Shown here piece after piece: positions 1 through 9,135 of a stretch of DNA of 64,000 nt (within the stretch, counting starts at the first letter, position 1; every line of letters starts with the position of its first letter). Below the pieces are notes generated by a model. The model saw only the letters and a program-made list of their open reading frames with translations, made no database searches and was not told the origin of the DNA. This DNA is from Leptospiraceae bacterium (GTDB lineage Bacteria; Spirochaetota; Leptospiria; Leptospirales; Leptonemataceae): contig BPKM01000001.1 of the NCBI GenBank assembly GCA_026005135.1, forward strand, positions 248,001 to 312,000, read 5' to 3'. A program made the position numbers and the translations under genes.

Positions 1-315
1 GCTTCTTATTGTAGTTTTAATTTTTTTTCTTAATCTTGTTTTATTAGAAAAATTTTCTTTAATATTATTAGATTCTATCGATTTATTTTTATTTAAAAAC
101 TCTGATTCTTCTAAAAATTTTTGTATGATTTTATCAAATTCTTCTTGCTGGTAATCATTTAAATGTTCATAAAAATGATTTAAAAAATTGGTAGTAAAAA
201 TTTCATCTTTTAAATTATCTATTATATTATTAATATAATCTGGAATTTTCCCTTCTAAAATCATGCTATTTTTTCCTCTAAAGCGAGGAATAAATGCTCT
301 TCTTCTTCTTGCCAT
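1..315 (-). CDS. Hypothetical protein, 3' end beyond window
   Basis: An open frame of 105 codons begins with ATG at 313-315 and runs off the left edge without a stop. The product starts MARRRRAFIPRF, a strongly basic N-terminus, and continues as a Lys/Asn/Glu-rich, probably helical protein with no motif I recognise. There is no clear Shine-Dalgarno sequence ahead of the ATG (the upstream bases are an AT repeat), so the exact start is uncertain. It is transcribed away from the small genes at 613-973. Function unknown. Confidence 0.5.
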   Translation of the reverse strand, partial: MARRRRAFIPRFRGKNSMILEGKIPDYINNIIDNLKDEIFTTNFLNHFYEHLNDYQQEEFDKIIQKFLEESEFLNKNKSIESNNIKENFSNKTRLRKKIKTTIRS

Positions 316-612
316 ACATATATATATAGTAAAAAATTTGTTATTTAGTTTCATTTTTTTGTATTTTTTTATCCTTACAATTAGAAAAAATGAATAATTG
401 TAAATAAGTGCCAAATTATTAAAAAATAACAAGTAAAAATTGCTCATAAATATCGTAATAAACTATAAAACAAATGTATAGTTAAATATTGTAATAAAAT
501 AGAAAAAATGCTTGTAAAAAGATTTCATATTTAAATAATTCTCCTATTGATACGTCTAAATAATATATAATATATGGAAGGAAAAATGGTTTAATAAAAA
601 AGGAGTATCTTT
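316..612. other. AT-rich divergent intergenic region
   Basis: About 300 bases between the leftward edge ORF and the rightward gene at 613. I see no coding frame or RNA gene. A possible promoter for the rightward unit is TTGATA at 547-552 followed after 18 bases by TATATG at 571-576. An AGGAG ribosome binding site at 601-605 belongs to the next gene. Confidence 0.4.
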
Positions 613-777
613 ATGGATAAAAATAATGATCTAACCAATAACAATGATATGATATTAGAAATTAAAATGTATAACGAAAAAAAGGAAATAACAAAAAAAA
701 TTTTAACACGGGAAATAGAAAAAGAAATTGAAGATCTTGTAAAAGATTTAGAAAATTGGTTTAATGAAGAAATCTAA
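613..777 (+). CDS. Small charged protein, 54 aa, unknown
   Basis: ATG at 613 is preceded by AGGAG with normal spacing. The 54-residue product (starts MDKNNDLTNNND, ends WFNEEI) is rich in Lys and Glu and predicted helical, with no membrane segment. It overlaps the following zinc-finger gene by 14 bases, so the two are probably translationally coupled and act together. A partner role for the downstream anti-sigma-like protein is only an inference from this overlap; no sigma factor lies next to them. Confidence 0.6.
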   Translation: MDKNNDLTNNNDMILEIKMYNEKKEITKKILTREIEKEIEDLVKDLENWFNEEI

Positions 778-973
778 AAATCATCCAACGCTGGTAGAAT
801 TAATGAATTACCAATTAGGAATATGTTATAAAAAAGAAGTTATTTTACATTTAAAAAAATGCAAGACCTGTTTAAATAAAATTAAGAATTTAGAAAAAGA
901 GATTTTATTAACACGATTAGAAAAAGCAAATTATTCTTTTTACTATGAAAAATCCCCCGAAGGGGGAAAATAA
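764..973 (+). CDS. Putative anti-sigma-like zinc-finger protein, 69 aa
   Basis: The 69-residue product has the layout of the zf-HC2/anti-sigma zinc-binding domain: an N-terminal HPTLVELMNYQLG stretch, then HLKKCKTC around residues 28-35, giving the His-x3-Cys-x2-Cys core seen in such domains. It has no membrane segment, so it would act in the cytoplasm. It overlaps the end of the 54-aa gene upstream. In sigma/anti-sigma pairs the sigma gene is normally adjacent, and here none is visible. Its last codons lie in a GC hairpin that serves as terminator for the opposite strand. The zinc-finger assignment is moderately sure and the partner is unknown. Confidence 0.6.
   Translation: MKKSKNHPTLVELMNYQLGICYKKEVILHLKKCKTCLNKIKNLEKEILLTRLEKANYSFYYEKSPEGGK
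947..966 (-). terminator. Intrinsic terminator of the lipoprotein gene
   Basis: On the minus strand CCCCC–TTC–GGGGG (954-966, with a stable UUCG-type loop) is followed by ATTTTT. It lies just past the stop of the leftward lipoprotein gene, inside the last codons of the convergent zinc-finger gene. Confidence 0.75.
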
Positions 974-983
974 AATATTAAAT

Positions 984-1559
984 TCATTGTTCTAATAAAT
1001 AATTTACAGCATTTTTTCCGGAATTTGTTAGAGAACCCAAACGGATTTGAGGATTATCTGGTAAAGTTCCATAGTATTTAGCAACACCTATTAATTTTGT
1101 ATTTTTAACATCCCATAATAAAACATTTACTTCTATTCCAGGTACAGCTTTCTGAATAAATAAGATTTTATTTAAAATAGTAGTGGGTTGTGTAGAAATT
1201 AAAAATACATAATCGGGATCTACTATTTTTGCTGCTAAGGCGATCAAACCACTCATTTTTGCATCTGTAAGACTACCAGATGTAGCATCACTAAAGATAG
1301 ATCCCAATAGGTTTTTAATTGCATCTGGAACAGTGGGAACAATTTTTTCTGAACCTACAGCAGAGAAAATTCCGGCATTAAAAGCAGCTATTTCCTTAGG
1401 ATCAGTTAAATGTGGAACTACAATAGAAACGATATTTTTATCTTTTATGTCCACTTTTTCTGCCAATGCTTTATGGTTTTGTGGTAATGTAGCACAATTT
1501 ACCAATATACCCCAACTAAATAAACTAATAAATAAAAATAGGTTTTTTCTTTTAAACAT
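984..1559 (-). CDS. Putative lipoprotein, 191 aa
   Basis: The start at 1559 is chosen because GGAGGAAAC sits just upstream; an ATG four codons earlier lacks a site. The N-terminus MFKRKNLFLFISLFSWGILVNC is a lipoprotein signal with the lipobox LVNC, so the mature protein should be lipid-anchored at the Cys near residue 18. The rest (about 170 residues) has alternating strand-like segments and a C-terminal SLTNSGKNAVNYLLEQ. I do not recognise a family; the start VDIKDKNIVSIVVPHL is reminiscent of surface lipoproteins that assemble in the envelope. Unknown function. A hairpin terminator follows directly. Confidence 0.7.
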   Translation of the reverse strand: MFKRKNLFLFISLFSWGILVNCATLPQNHKALAEKVDIKDKNIVSIVVPHLTDPKEIAAFNAGIFSAVGSEKIVPTVPDAIKNLLGSIFSDATSGSLTDAKMSGLIALAAKIVDPDYVFLISTQPTTILNKILFIQKAVPGIEVNVLLWDVKNTKLIGVAKYYGTLPDNPQIRLGSLTNSGKNAVNYLLEQ

Positions 1560-1722
1560 TGTTTCCTCCATTGATTGAATATTAGATAATTATTATAAAT
1601 ATGAAATTTATAAAAAAGTTTCAAAAATTTTCAATTTTTTTCAATTTTAAGTTTTTTGTGTTAAGTAAAAATCTAAATGAGTTTTATTAAAAAAATTATA
1701 TAAATTTATTTTTAATTAAAAC

Positions 1723-2340
1723 CTATTCCTGAAAAATATTTTCTCTTATACCTTCATCTAACATTAATGATGTAATAACACTTGCTCTTTCTGGTGGTAG
1801 TTGGGAAAGTAAATAAGGAACGATAGATTGACTTCCTTCTTCTTCTGCTAATTCTTCCATTTTTAAAAAAACGTCAACAATATCGATATTTTTCCATCCT
1901 TGAATAATTGCTATAACATCTTCTGGCGGCATTGCATTTAATCGTTTAGCCATATCTTCGATCATTTTATTTCGTTCTTTTCGTGCATTTTCTATTTCTT
2001 GCAATTTTTGTTTTTGTTTTTCTATATTTTGTTTTTCTTCCTGTAATTCTTTTTCTTTTTCCTGTAATGCTTTTTGTTGTTCATCAATTTTTAGTTTTAA
2101 CTCATTTATTTTTATTTTTTCTTCTTCTATAATTTGTTTTTCTTTTTCTAATTTTTCTTTTTCTAATAATAATGCATTTGCTTGGGTTTGATCAACCTTA
2201 GGAGGTTCTTTTTCCATAAAAGGTAGATACTGATTTAATTGTATTAACCCCCATACATCTAATAAGTAAATAAATATACCTATTAAAAATAGATTTAAAA
2301 AAATCAAATATAATAATTTAACCTTAGGTGATAATACCAT
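1723..2340 (-). CDS. flbB: Flagellar collar-type protein FlbB (MotE-like)
   Basis: The 205-aa product has one membrane span (about residues 8-27), a long Glu/Lys/Gln-rich coiled coil (about 50-130), and a C-terminal segment (MAKRLNAMPPEDVIAIIQGW onwards) typical of the MgtE-N/MotE fold. In spirochaetes FlbB forms the base of the periplasmic flagellar collar and helps recruit stator units; that role is family knowledge. Its place directly after fliI and fliJ on the same strand supports the call. No good Shine-Dalgarno precedes the ATG, which suggests coupling to upstream translation. Confidence 0.8.
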   Translation of the reverse strand: MVLSPKVKLLYLIFLNLFLIGIFIYLLDVWGLIQLNQYLPFMEKEPPKVDQTQANALLLEKEKLEKEKQIIEEEKIKINELKLKIDEQQKALQEKEKELQEEKQNIEKQKQKLQEIENARKERNKMIEDMAKRLNAMPPEDVIAIIQGWKNIDIVDVFLKMEELAEEEGSQSIVPYLLSQLPPERASVITSLMLDEGIRENIFQE

Positions 2341-2520
2341 TTTTATCTTCCCATTTTTTAGTAATTCTTTCTATAGTAATACTTTTTTCTATTAATTTCT
2401 TTTTCAGAAGTTTTGTATAATATTCATGATCATAAACTTGTAAATTTTGTTCTCTCAGAACTAATGAATTATTTTTAATTTTCTTATTCTCATTTTGCTT
2501 ATTTGTAAAGTCTTGTTCAT
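2324..2520 (-). other. Open frame between fliJ and flbB, possible fliJ extension
   Basis: From the fliJ stop to a TAA inside the flbB start, one frame is open for about 65 codons and contains no ATG. Its product would be charged and coiled-coil-like (DHEYYTKLLKKK, ITKKWEDKNGI). If the A5 run near the end of fliJ (in the codons for YREKG) were one base shorter, fliJ would read into this frame and end overlapping flbB by 17 bases. Equally it may be untranslated spacer. I cannot choose between these. Confidence 0.25.
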
Positions 2521-3098
2521 GATTCTGGAAAAGGAATTCCTTTTTCTCTATAATATTCTCGTAATTCTCTTTCCTGCCTTGATTTAAGATCTTCTCCTGA
2601 TTCGTCCTGGATTTCTTTATGTATTGCTTGATCTTGTTTAAAATATTCATATTCTTTTTCTTTTAGTTTATTTTTTTGATTTAATTCAAATAATTCTTGC
2701 GTTTCTTGCTTTTTCCTTTTTTTATTATACTGTTGCCATTCCTTTTCTTTTAGTAATTCTATGATTTTCTTTTTTTTTCTTGCTTCAACCAATTTTTTTC
2801 TTTTTTCTTCTAATTCTGGTTGTAAAGATTCAATATAAACTTCTGTTTGTTTTTTTAAATTTTCTAATCTATTTAGAAATCTTTCGAAAGATTGATAGTA
2901 AAAACTATAAGATCCTTGTTTGGTATATTCAGAAAATTTTTTTACTTCTTGTGTATATTGAATTTCTAATTCTTTAACTTTTTCTTTTGCCTGATTAATT
3001 TTTTGCATTATACTACCTAATTCCTGCATTGCCTGTTCTTCTTCTAAGGTTCTTAAACGTAATAGTGCTTCTAAAGAAAATTTAAATTTTTTAGGCAT
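2517..3098 (-). CDS. fliJ: Flagellar export chaperone FliJ
   Basis: The 193-aa product begins MPKKFKFSLEALLRLRTLEEE, the conserved FliJ N-terminus, and is then almost entirely charged coiled coil. FliJ is the central stalk of the flagellar type III export ATPase, binding the FliI hexamer and FlhA. It starts three bases after the fliI stop, so the two are one transcription unit. It is somewhat longer than the enterobacterial form (about 150 aa), which is common for coiled-coil FliJ proteins. See the neighbouring open frame for a possible C-terminal extension. Confidence 0.85.
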   Translation of the reverse strand: MPKKFKFSLEALLRLRTLEEEQAMQELGSIMQKINQAKEKVKELEIQYTQEVKKFSEYTKQGSYSFYYQSFERFLNRLENLKKQTEVYIESLQPELEEKRKKLVEARKKKKIIELLKEKEWQQYNKKRKKQETQELFELNQKNKLKEKEYEYFKQDQAIHKEIQDESGEDLKSRQERELREYYREKGIPFPES

Positions 3099-3101
3099 AA
3101 A

Positions 3102-4418
3102 TTATTTCAAAATTTCTTTTAATTGATATAGTGTTTCTTCGAAAGTATAACCTTTTGTAATAGGTTGTTTTAAAAAATCATTAATTTTATTTATTTTTTC
3201 AATAGCAAGATCTAATTCTGGATTTGTCCCTCTAACATAGGCACCTAATTGGATTAAATCTTCATTTTGTTGGTATACTGCAAGTAAGGATTTTATTTTT
3301 GATGCTATAGAAAGATGTTCTTCTGTAATAATATTAGGCATAACCCTTGAAATAGATTCAGTAATCTCAATTGCTGGATAATGATTTTTATGTGCTAAAC
3401 GTCTGCTTAAAATAATATGACCATCTAAAATACCCCTGGTAGCATCTGCAACGGGATCATTCATATCATCAGCTTCTACCAAAACACTATAAAATCCTGT
3501 TATGGTACCTCTCTTACCGACTCCTGAACGTTCTACTAAACGACTTAATCGATACCATGTGCTTTGTGGATAACCACCTGGTCCAAGGGGATCTCCAACT
3601 GCAATACCAATTTCTCGTAATGCCATACAAAAACGAGTTACAGAATCCATAAATAAATTGACATCTTTTCCCTGATCTCGAAAATATTCTGCTATACTTG
3701 TAGCAAAATAGGCAGCATACATTTTTTCTAAAGCACTTTTATCGCTTGTTGCAACAATTACAATAGAACGTTGTATCCCTTCTCGTCCTAAATCCCTTTC
3801 TATAAATTCTCTAACTTCTCGACCACGTTCCCCAACAAGACAGATAACATTAATATCTGCTTTTGTATATCGTGCAATCATTCCTAATAAAGTGGATTTT
3901 CCTACACCTGTTCCAGCAAAAATTCCAATTCTTTGTCCTTTCCCGACTGTTAGTAATCCATCAATTGCTTTAATCCCTGTAACAAGAATAGATTTTATAG
4001 GATCTCTATCCATGGGATTTGGAGGAGAATTATCTGCTTCTCTATATTCTCCTTCATAAATAGGAAATTCTCCATCAATTGGATTTCCTAATCCATCAAA
4101 GACCCTTCCAATCATTTTTTCAGATACAAGTATCCTGATTTTTTGATTTGTATTATGAACATTTGCATTAGGAAAAATGCCATCAGGACTACCAAATGGC
4201 ATTAAAATCAAATGTTTTCCACGAAAACCAATTACTTCGCAATAAATATATTCTCCATTTTCTTTTTCTATTCTACAAATATCTTTTATTGCGGTATCAG
4301 GTGGTCCTTCTGAAATGATAGTAAATCCATTTACTTCAACTACTTTTCCTAAGGGTAATATTGTATTGGTAGAATCAATAATTTTAAAATATTTATCTAA
4401 AATATCATTTTTGATCAT
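3102..4418 (-). CDS. fliI: Flagellum-specific ATPase FliI
   Basis: The 438-aa product matches FliI along its length: an N-terminal beta domain, Walker A FAGTGVGKST at about 167-176, the VCLVGERGREVREFIERDLG block, Walker B NLFMDSVTRF, and the conserved LGPGGYPQSTW segment. It energises protein export through the flagellar type III apparatus, at the inner face of the cytoplasmic membrane. It is the first gene of the fliI–fliJ–flbB run. No fliH lies upstream within the window; the next gene upstream is divergent. Confidence 0.95.
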   Translation of the reverse strand: MIKNDILDKYFKIIDSTNTILPLGKVVEVNGFTIISEGPPDTAIKDICRIEKENGEYIYCEVIGFRGKHLILMPFGSPDGIFPNANVHNTNQKIRILVSEKMIGRVFDGLGNPIDGEFPIYEGEYREADNSPPNPMDRDPIKSILVTGIKAIDGLLTVGKGQRIGIFAGTGVGKSTLLGMIARYTKADINVICLVGERGREVREFIERDLGREGIQRSIVIVATSDKSALEKMYAAYFATSIAEYFRDQGKDVNLFMDSVTRFCMALREIGIAVGDPLGPGGYPQSTWYRLSRLVERSGVGKRGTITGFYSVLVEADDMNDPVADATRGILDGHIILSRRLAHKNHYPAIEITESISRVMPNIITEEHLSIASKIKSLLAVYQQNEDLIQLGAYVRGTNPELDLAIEKINKINDFLKQPITKGYTFEETLYQLKEILK

Positions 4419-4495
4419 ATTAAGTTAAAATAAAAATTATAAATGTTATGTTATCTGTCAAATATTTACTTGCTTTAATTCCAATTTAAATAAAA

Positions 4496-5383
4496 ATGAA
4501 AATAATGGATTCTATTGAAATATTAAAATTATTAGATGAATATGAAGTTTTAAAGAAACCTTTTCAGGAAATTGTAGATGATTTTTTAGAAAGCAAAAAA
4601 CTTTTACCTGTTTATCTATATGAAAATAATCTAATTAAAGAAAAACAATTATATAAGTTAAATCAGGTAGAATTTCAATTAAACAAATCAAAAATTTATG
4701 AATTTAAAAATTTTATTATTTATCCCAAAACATATCCTAAATTTTTTACAAGTGGAGATGTATTTGGTATTTTTCCTTTAAAAGATAATCGCGTTGTTAT
4801 TACTCTTTCTGATGTAAGTGGAAAAGGTTTAGAAGCTGGACTTCTTGCTTTTATGTTATCTTATTATATAAACTATGAATTAAATATGAGTAGTTTAACT
4901 CCACAGGCATTATTAAAAAAAGTCAATCAATTGTGTTTAGAAATATTTGATGATTTAAAATTTGCTACTTTTTCGATTATTGTTTTAGATTTACTATCCG
5001 GAACCATAGAGTATGCAGGTGCGGGCTGTCCACCTATATTACATTATAATTTTAAAGAGCAAATGATAGAAGAAAGAGATACTGTAAATATACCCCTTGG
5101 AATTGATGAAGATTTCATATATAAAGGAATAAAAATTGATTTTAATCCTGGGGATGTAATACTTAGTTATACAGATGGTGCTTTTGAACAGGAAAATCGA
5201 AAAGGAATTCCTTATGGTATAGAAAGATTAAAAAAAGCATTACAAAAAAATGCAACAAAACCAATAAAAAAAATCATTCGAAATTTATATTGGGAACTTA
5301 GGTTTTATAGTATTTTTAAAGCTCCCGCAGATGATACAACTTATATTGCTATAAAGTACAAAAAGAAACAAAGACATTATTAA
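4496..5383 (+). CDS. RsbU-like PP2C (SpoIIE) phosphatase
   Basis: The 295-aa product has the SpoIIE phosphatase core: SGDVFGIF at about 86-93, LSDVSGKGLEAG at about 104-115, the GAGCPP block, a PLG motif and SYTDGAFE. These carry the metal-binding Asp residues. The N-terminal 70 residues have no clear sensor domain. RsbU-type phosphatases usually dephosphorylate anti-sigma antagonists in partner-switching pathways; no antagonist or RsbW-like kinase is encoded next to it. It is divergent from fliI, which hints at, but does not prove, a motility link. A second ATG three codons in is possible. Confidence 0.85.
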   Translation: MKIMDSIEILKLLDEYEVLKKPFQEIVDDFLESKKLLPVYLYENNLIKEKQLYKLNQVEFQLNKSKIYEFKNFIIYPKTYPKFFTSGDVFGIFPLKDNRVVITLSDVSGKGLEAGLLAFMLSYYINYELNMSSLTPQALLKKVNQLCLEIFDDLKFATFSIIVLDLLSGTIEYAGAGCPPILHYNFKEQMIEERDTVNIPLGIDEDFIYKGIKIDFNPGDVILSYTDGAFEQENRKGIPYGIERLKKALQKNATKPIKKIIRNLYWELRFYSIFKAPADDTTYIAIKYKKKQRHY

Positions 5384-5386
5384 AAT

Positions 5387-7134
5387 ATGAACAAAAAATT
5401 TGATCTATATGGAGAAATTGCTTCTTATGGTTTTGGCGAAGGAAAAGCTATTATATTATATCCCTATAATTATTATATTCCTAACAACAAAACTTAAGCC
5501 TTAAAGAAGAAAAGTTAAAAGAATATGATAAATTTCGATACTACGTTAAAAAAACAATTAACAAAATTAAAAAGATTCAAAAAGAATTTCCAGACACATT
5601 AAAAGAACTTTTAGAAATTCAGATTTATTTTTTAAAGGATCCTGTATTTCAGGAAGCTGTTGAGGAGAATATTTTAATACATGGTAAAAATTTAGCTTTA
5701 TCTATTTATGATGGATCATTAAAATTAAAGGAATTCTTCGAAGAACAGGCTTCTGATTTTATGAAGCAACGCTGGATTGATTTCCAGGATGCTATTTATC
5801 AGTTATTAGACGAAGTAGTGGGAATTTCGTATATCGATTTATGCTTAAATAAAATAAAGGAACAAATCAAAAATAATAAAAGTTATATTCTTGTAGCAGA
5901 AGATATAAGTCCTTTATTATATTTAAAACTTCCTAAACCACGAGGTATTATTTTAAAAAAAGGAAGTTTATCAGGTCATTTATCTCTTTTAGCTGCAAAT
6001 CAAGGAATACCTATATTAGTTCATGCATTTCCAGAGGAATATTTTAACCAGATCCAGGAAGGGCAATGGATAGTTATTGATACAACTAAAGGTAAAGCTA
6101 CTGTATTTTCTGATTTTTTTTTAAAAGACAAAAAATTCCAGATAAGAAAATTAGATTTCGATAAAAAAGAATCAATTACAAAAGATTATAATATAAATGA
6201 CTCTAATGTTATAATTTCTCTAAATGTAGATGATATAGATATTATTAAGGAACATCAAAAAAAATATCAATTATCCGTAGGATTATTTAGAACAGAATTT
6301 ATTTATCTAAAAAATCCAGAACTTCTATTTGATATAAATAAAGCATCTGAAGTTTATTATAATATTTATGAGCAACTTCGTAATAATGAGATTTTAACAC
6401 TTCGCTTAATTGATGTTGATGAAGATAAGTTTTCTTATTATTTTTATACATCTCCCGAAAATCGAGGTAAAAGAGGAATTGATTATTATAGAGCAGAAAC
6501 TAATATTATTAAAAATCAGATAAAAAGTATTTTAAAACCATTAAATAAATTTAATACAATCAGATGGCAGCTTCGTATTATGATACCTATGGTTGCAACT
6601 TATGATGATTGGATTTTTATTAAAACATTGCTTTACAAAGAACTGAATAATATTAAAAACGAGATAAAAAATCAAATTAAAATTGGCATTATGTTAGAAG
6701 TACCTTCTATTTTATTTTCTCTTCCCATTTTAGAAGAAGAAATGGATTTTTATAGTGTTGGAACAAATGATTTATTAGCGAATTTTATCGGGAAAAGACG
6801 GAATCAAATTACTATAGAAGATTATTATGAGCCATCTTTTTTTCGTATGCTTTATTTAGCTTTAAAGGATAGTAAAAAAGAAATTTCTATTTGTGGTAAT
6901 ATGGCAACTTATTTGGAATTTTTACATTTATTTTATTTTTGTGGCATTCGAAATTTTAGTGTTCCATATGGTATATATCCTAAAATATATGATTTTTTTA
7001 TAAATTATAAAGAAAATTATAAACCAAATCTTATAGCCCAGCTTTTATTAAAAAAAACAAAACAGGATTTTAAAGAAAAATTAGAGGAAATCATTTCTGA
7101 AAATACAAAAAATAAAAATTTAAGTGTATTATAA
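5387..7134 (+). pseudogene. ptsI: PTS enzyme I (ptsI-like), frameshifted
   Basis: ATG at 5387 opens a frame (MNKKFDLYGEIASYGFGEGKA) that hits TAA at 5495. The next frame continues without an ATG through KEEKLKEYDKFR into the 457-codon ORF at 5761-7134. Adding one A to the AAAA run at 5489-5492 joins them into 582 aa, the usual size of enzyme I. Features include the phospho-His loop GSLSGHLSLLAANQGIP, the LFRTEF block, GIMLEVPSI, YSVGTNDL, and the catalytic Cys in ISICGNMA. It would transfer phosphate from PEP to HPr. No HPr or EII gene is adjacent, and the sequence is divergent. Either a recent frameshift or a homopolymer error. Confidence 0.8.
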
Positions 7135-7138
7135 TTTT

Positions 7139-7918
7139 TTATAATAAATTCATACTTTTATAAAAATTAATTAATTTTTTATAATGACTTCCTTCCCAGT
7201 AATATTTTTTACAAACAGGACAATAATAAAAATACTCATATAATTGTTTTATTTTAGAAGGAATATAATCCATATTTTCTTTGATTTCCATTTTTGATAA
7301 TTTAATTAATAAGTGATTGCATAAACTACATCGCGTAAAAGGTTTAGCTCTAATAGAAAAATAATTAAAAAATTCCAATAATTGTTGTGGAGGTTCTCTA
7401 TTTATAATATAACAGCCATACTGAACAATTTTTTGTTTTAATATACCTTTGTCCTGTGTTAAAAGAATTCTTTTTTCTTCAATAGATTTGCGAATTAATG
7501 TAGTATCGTCCCAATGTATATTATATAAAATATCAATGCCTAAGAAACGTAAATATTTTACCAATTTTCCAAGATGTACATCTGCGATAAACTTAGAAAT
7601 TTTATAGTTCTGAAATTTAAACCAGTAATCTTTTTTGATTTTTTTTGATAAAAATGGATCAAACATAATATGTTTATATAAATCAATATATAAATATTGC
7701 ATTTTTGGATAAGCAGAGATCTTATCATTATCGTATATATGATCGTAAAAACCAGAAATTTGTTGATTTTTTAATATAAAGTATACTTCTGTATGGGGTA
7801 CACCAAGAGCTTCTATTATATCTATTATGGTAGGTTTATTTCTAAACGAATAAATCCAATATTCTTTTCCAGAAATAGATTTTAATCTTCCATAAAAACG
7901 TATATAACATTGTTTCAT
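7139..7918 (-). CDS. Mut7-C RNase domain protein with ubiquitin-like N-terminus
   Basis: The 259-aa product has an N-terminal beta-grasp (ubiquitin-like) domain (about 1-80) followed by the Mut7-C domain: FIADVHLGKLVKYLRFLGIDILY, RILLTQDKGIL, and a C-terminal zinc ribbon with CSLC and CPVC pairs. This domain order is the standard one for bacterial Mut7-C proteins, which have a PIN-like nuclease fold with conserved Asp residues. The cellular substrate is not known. It converges on the enzyme I gene with only 4 bases between. Confidence 0.85.
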   Translation of the reverse strand: MKQCYIRFYGRLKSISGKEYWIYSFRNKPTIIDIIEALGVPHTEVYFILKNQQISGFYDHIYDNDKISAYPKMQYLYIDLYKHIMFDPFLSKKIKKDYWFKFQNYKISKFIADVHLGKLVKYLRFLGIDILYNIHWDDTTLIRKSIEEKRILLTQDKGILKQKIVQYGCYIINREPPQQLLEFFNYFSIRAKPFTRCSLCNHLLIKLSKMEIKENMDYIPSKIKQLYEYFYYCPVCKKYYWEGSHYKKLINFYKSMNLL

Positions 7919-7968
7919 TTTGAAAAAATCAATTGCTACTATTTTTTTTTTTATTTTTATGGTTTTTT

Positions 7969-9135
7969 ATGAAAGCTCAAGAATATTTTACTTTTCATAT
8001 AAAAAAAAATCATGTTAAAATATTAGGGTATTTGATTATAACAATTTTTTCGGTATCTATTTTGTTTTATTGTGTCAAAGAAAATTCTTCTTTTTTAAAA
8101 GAAGTTTATGCAGAATCACCTTTAAAAGATAAACATAAAAATACTTCTGTTTATGAATTACAGGAGGCCTTCCATGATGTTTATGAACTTTATAAAGATT
8201 CTGTTGTATTTATTAGTACAGAAAAAACTGTTCGTATCGAAAATCCATTCTATAATGATCCCTTTTTAAGAAAATTTTTTAATATTCCTGATTTACCAGA
8301 AACACAGAAACAAAGAGGTTTGGGTACAGGTTTTGTTATTTCCAGTGATGGTTATATATGTACAAACCACCATGTAGTTGCTGGTATGGATGTTGTTAAA
8401 GTAAAAATTAATGGTAATGAATATAAAGCGAAGATTGTAGGTTCAGATAAATTTGTTGATATTGCTTTGTTGAAAATTGATGGTGTTAAAGATTTAAAAC
8501 CAGTTCATTTTGGAGATTCAGATAAAGTAAAAGTAGGGGATTGGGCTATAGCAATTGGTAATCCCTTTGGATTGGATAGAACATTTACTGTTGGTATAAT
8601 TAGTGCTGTTGCACGTAAAGATGTGGATCAGATGGGAAATTCGCATATACAAACCGATGCATCAATTAACCCTGGTAATTCTGGTGGACCATTGATAAAT
8701 ATTGATGGGGAAGTGATTGGTGTAAATAGAATGATCTATTCTCAGACTGGAGGAAATCTCGGAATAGGTTTCGCTATTCCTATTAATACAGCAAAGGCTG
8801 TTTTAGAACAACTTAAAAAATATGGTCGTGTAAAAAGAGGGTATATAGGAATTCAAATTGCACCTATTACAGAAGAAATTGCAGCAGAATTAAAAATAAA
8901 AGATAAAAAAGGTATTGTAATTATTGGTATTGTGGAAGATAGCCCAGCAGAAAAGGCTGGATTACGCATTGGAGATGTTATAGTAGAAGCTAATGGAAAA
9001 GAAATTAATGAGCCAGATGATTTAATTCAAATTGTAAATGAAACACCTATAGGAAAAGGAATTCAATTAAAAATTCATCGAGGTAAATCTACATTAAATA
9101 TACTGGTAATTATTCAAGAAAGACCACAAGAATAA
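7969..9135 (+). CDS. HtrA/DegP-family periplasmic serine protease
   Basis: Taken from ATG at 7969 (388 aa); an upstream TTG in frame adds only hydrophobic codons. An N-terminal membrane anchor (about residues 19-36) is followed by a trypsin-like domain with the triad His (TNHHVV, about 135), Asp (DIALLK, about 164) and Ser (GNSGGPL, about 238), then one PDZ domain (GIVIIGIVEDSPAEKAGL). One PDZ rather than two makes it closer to DegS/HtrA single-PDZ forms. It should degrade misfolded envelope proteins. An oligopeptide-type ABC ATPase gene begins directly after its stop codon. Confidence 0.9.
   Translation: MKAQEYFTFHIKKNHVKILGYLIITIFSVSILFYCVKENSSFLKEVYAESPLKDKHKNTSVYELQEAFHDVYELYKDSVVFISTEKTVRIENPFYNDPFLRKFFNIPDLPETQKQRGLGTGFVISSDGYICTNHHVVAGMDVVKVKINGNEYKAKIVGSDKFVDIALLKIDGVKDLKPVHFGDSDKVKVGDWAIAIGNPFGLDRTFTVGIISAVARKDVDQMGNSHIQTDASINPGNSGGPLINIDGEVIGVNRMIYSQTGGNLGIGFAIPINTAKAVLEQLKKYGRVKRGYIGIQIAPITEEIAAELKIKDKKGIVIIGIVEDSPAEKAGLRIGDVIVEANGKEINEPDDLIQIVNETPIGKGIQLKIHRGKSTLNILVIIQERPQE

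Noticed and set aside
1333-1578. Rightward ORF over the lipoprotein gene
   Set aside because: It is fully antisense to a gene with a signal sequence and a good ribosome site.
1600-1720. Possible CRISPR or tandem repeat (TTTTCAA runs)
   Set aside because: The repeats are short, irregular and A/T-only; no spacer pattern. No CRISPR array exists in the window.
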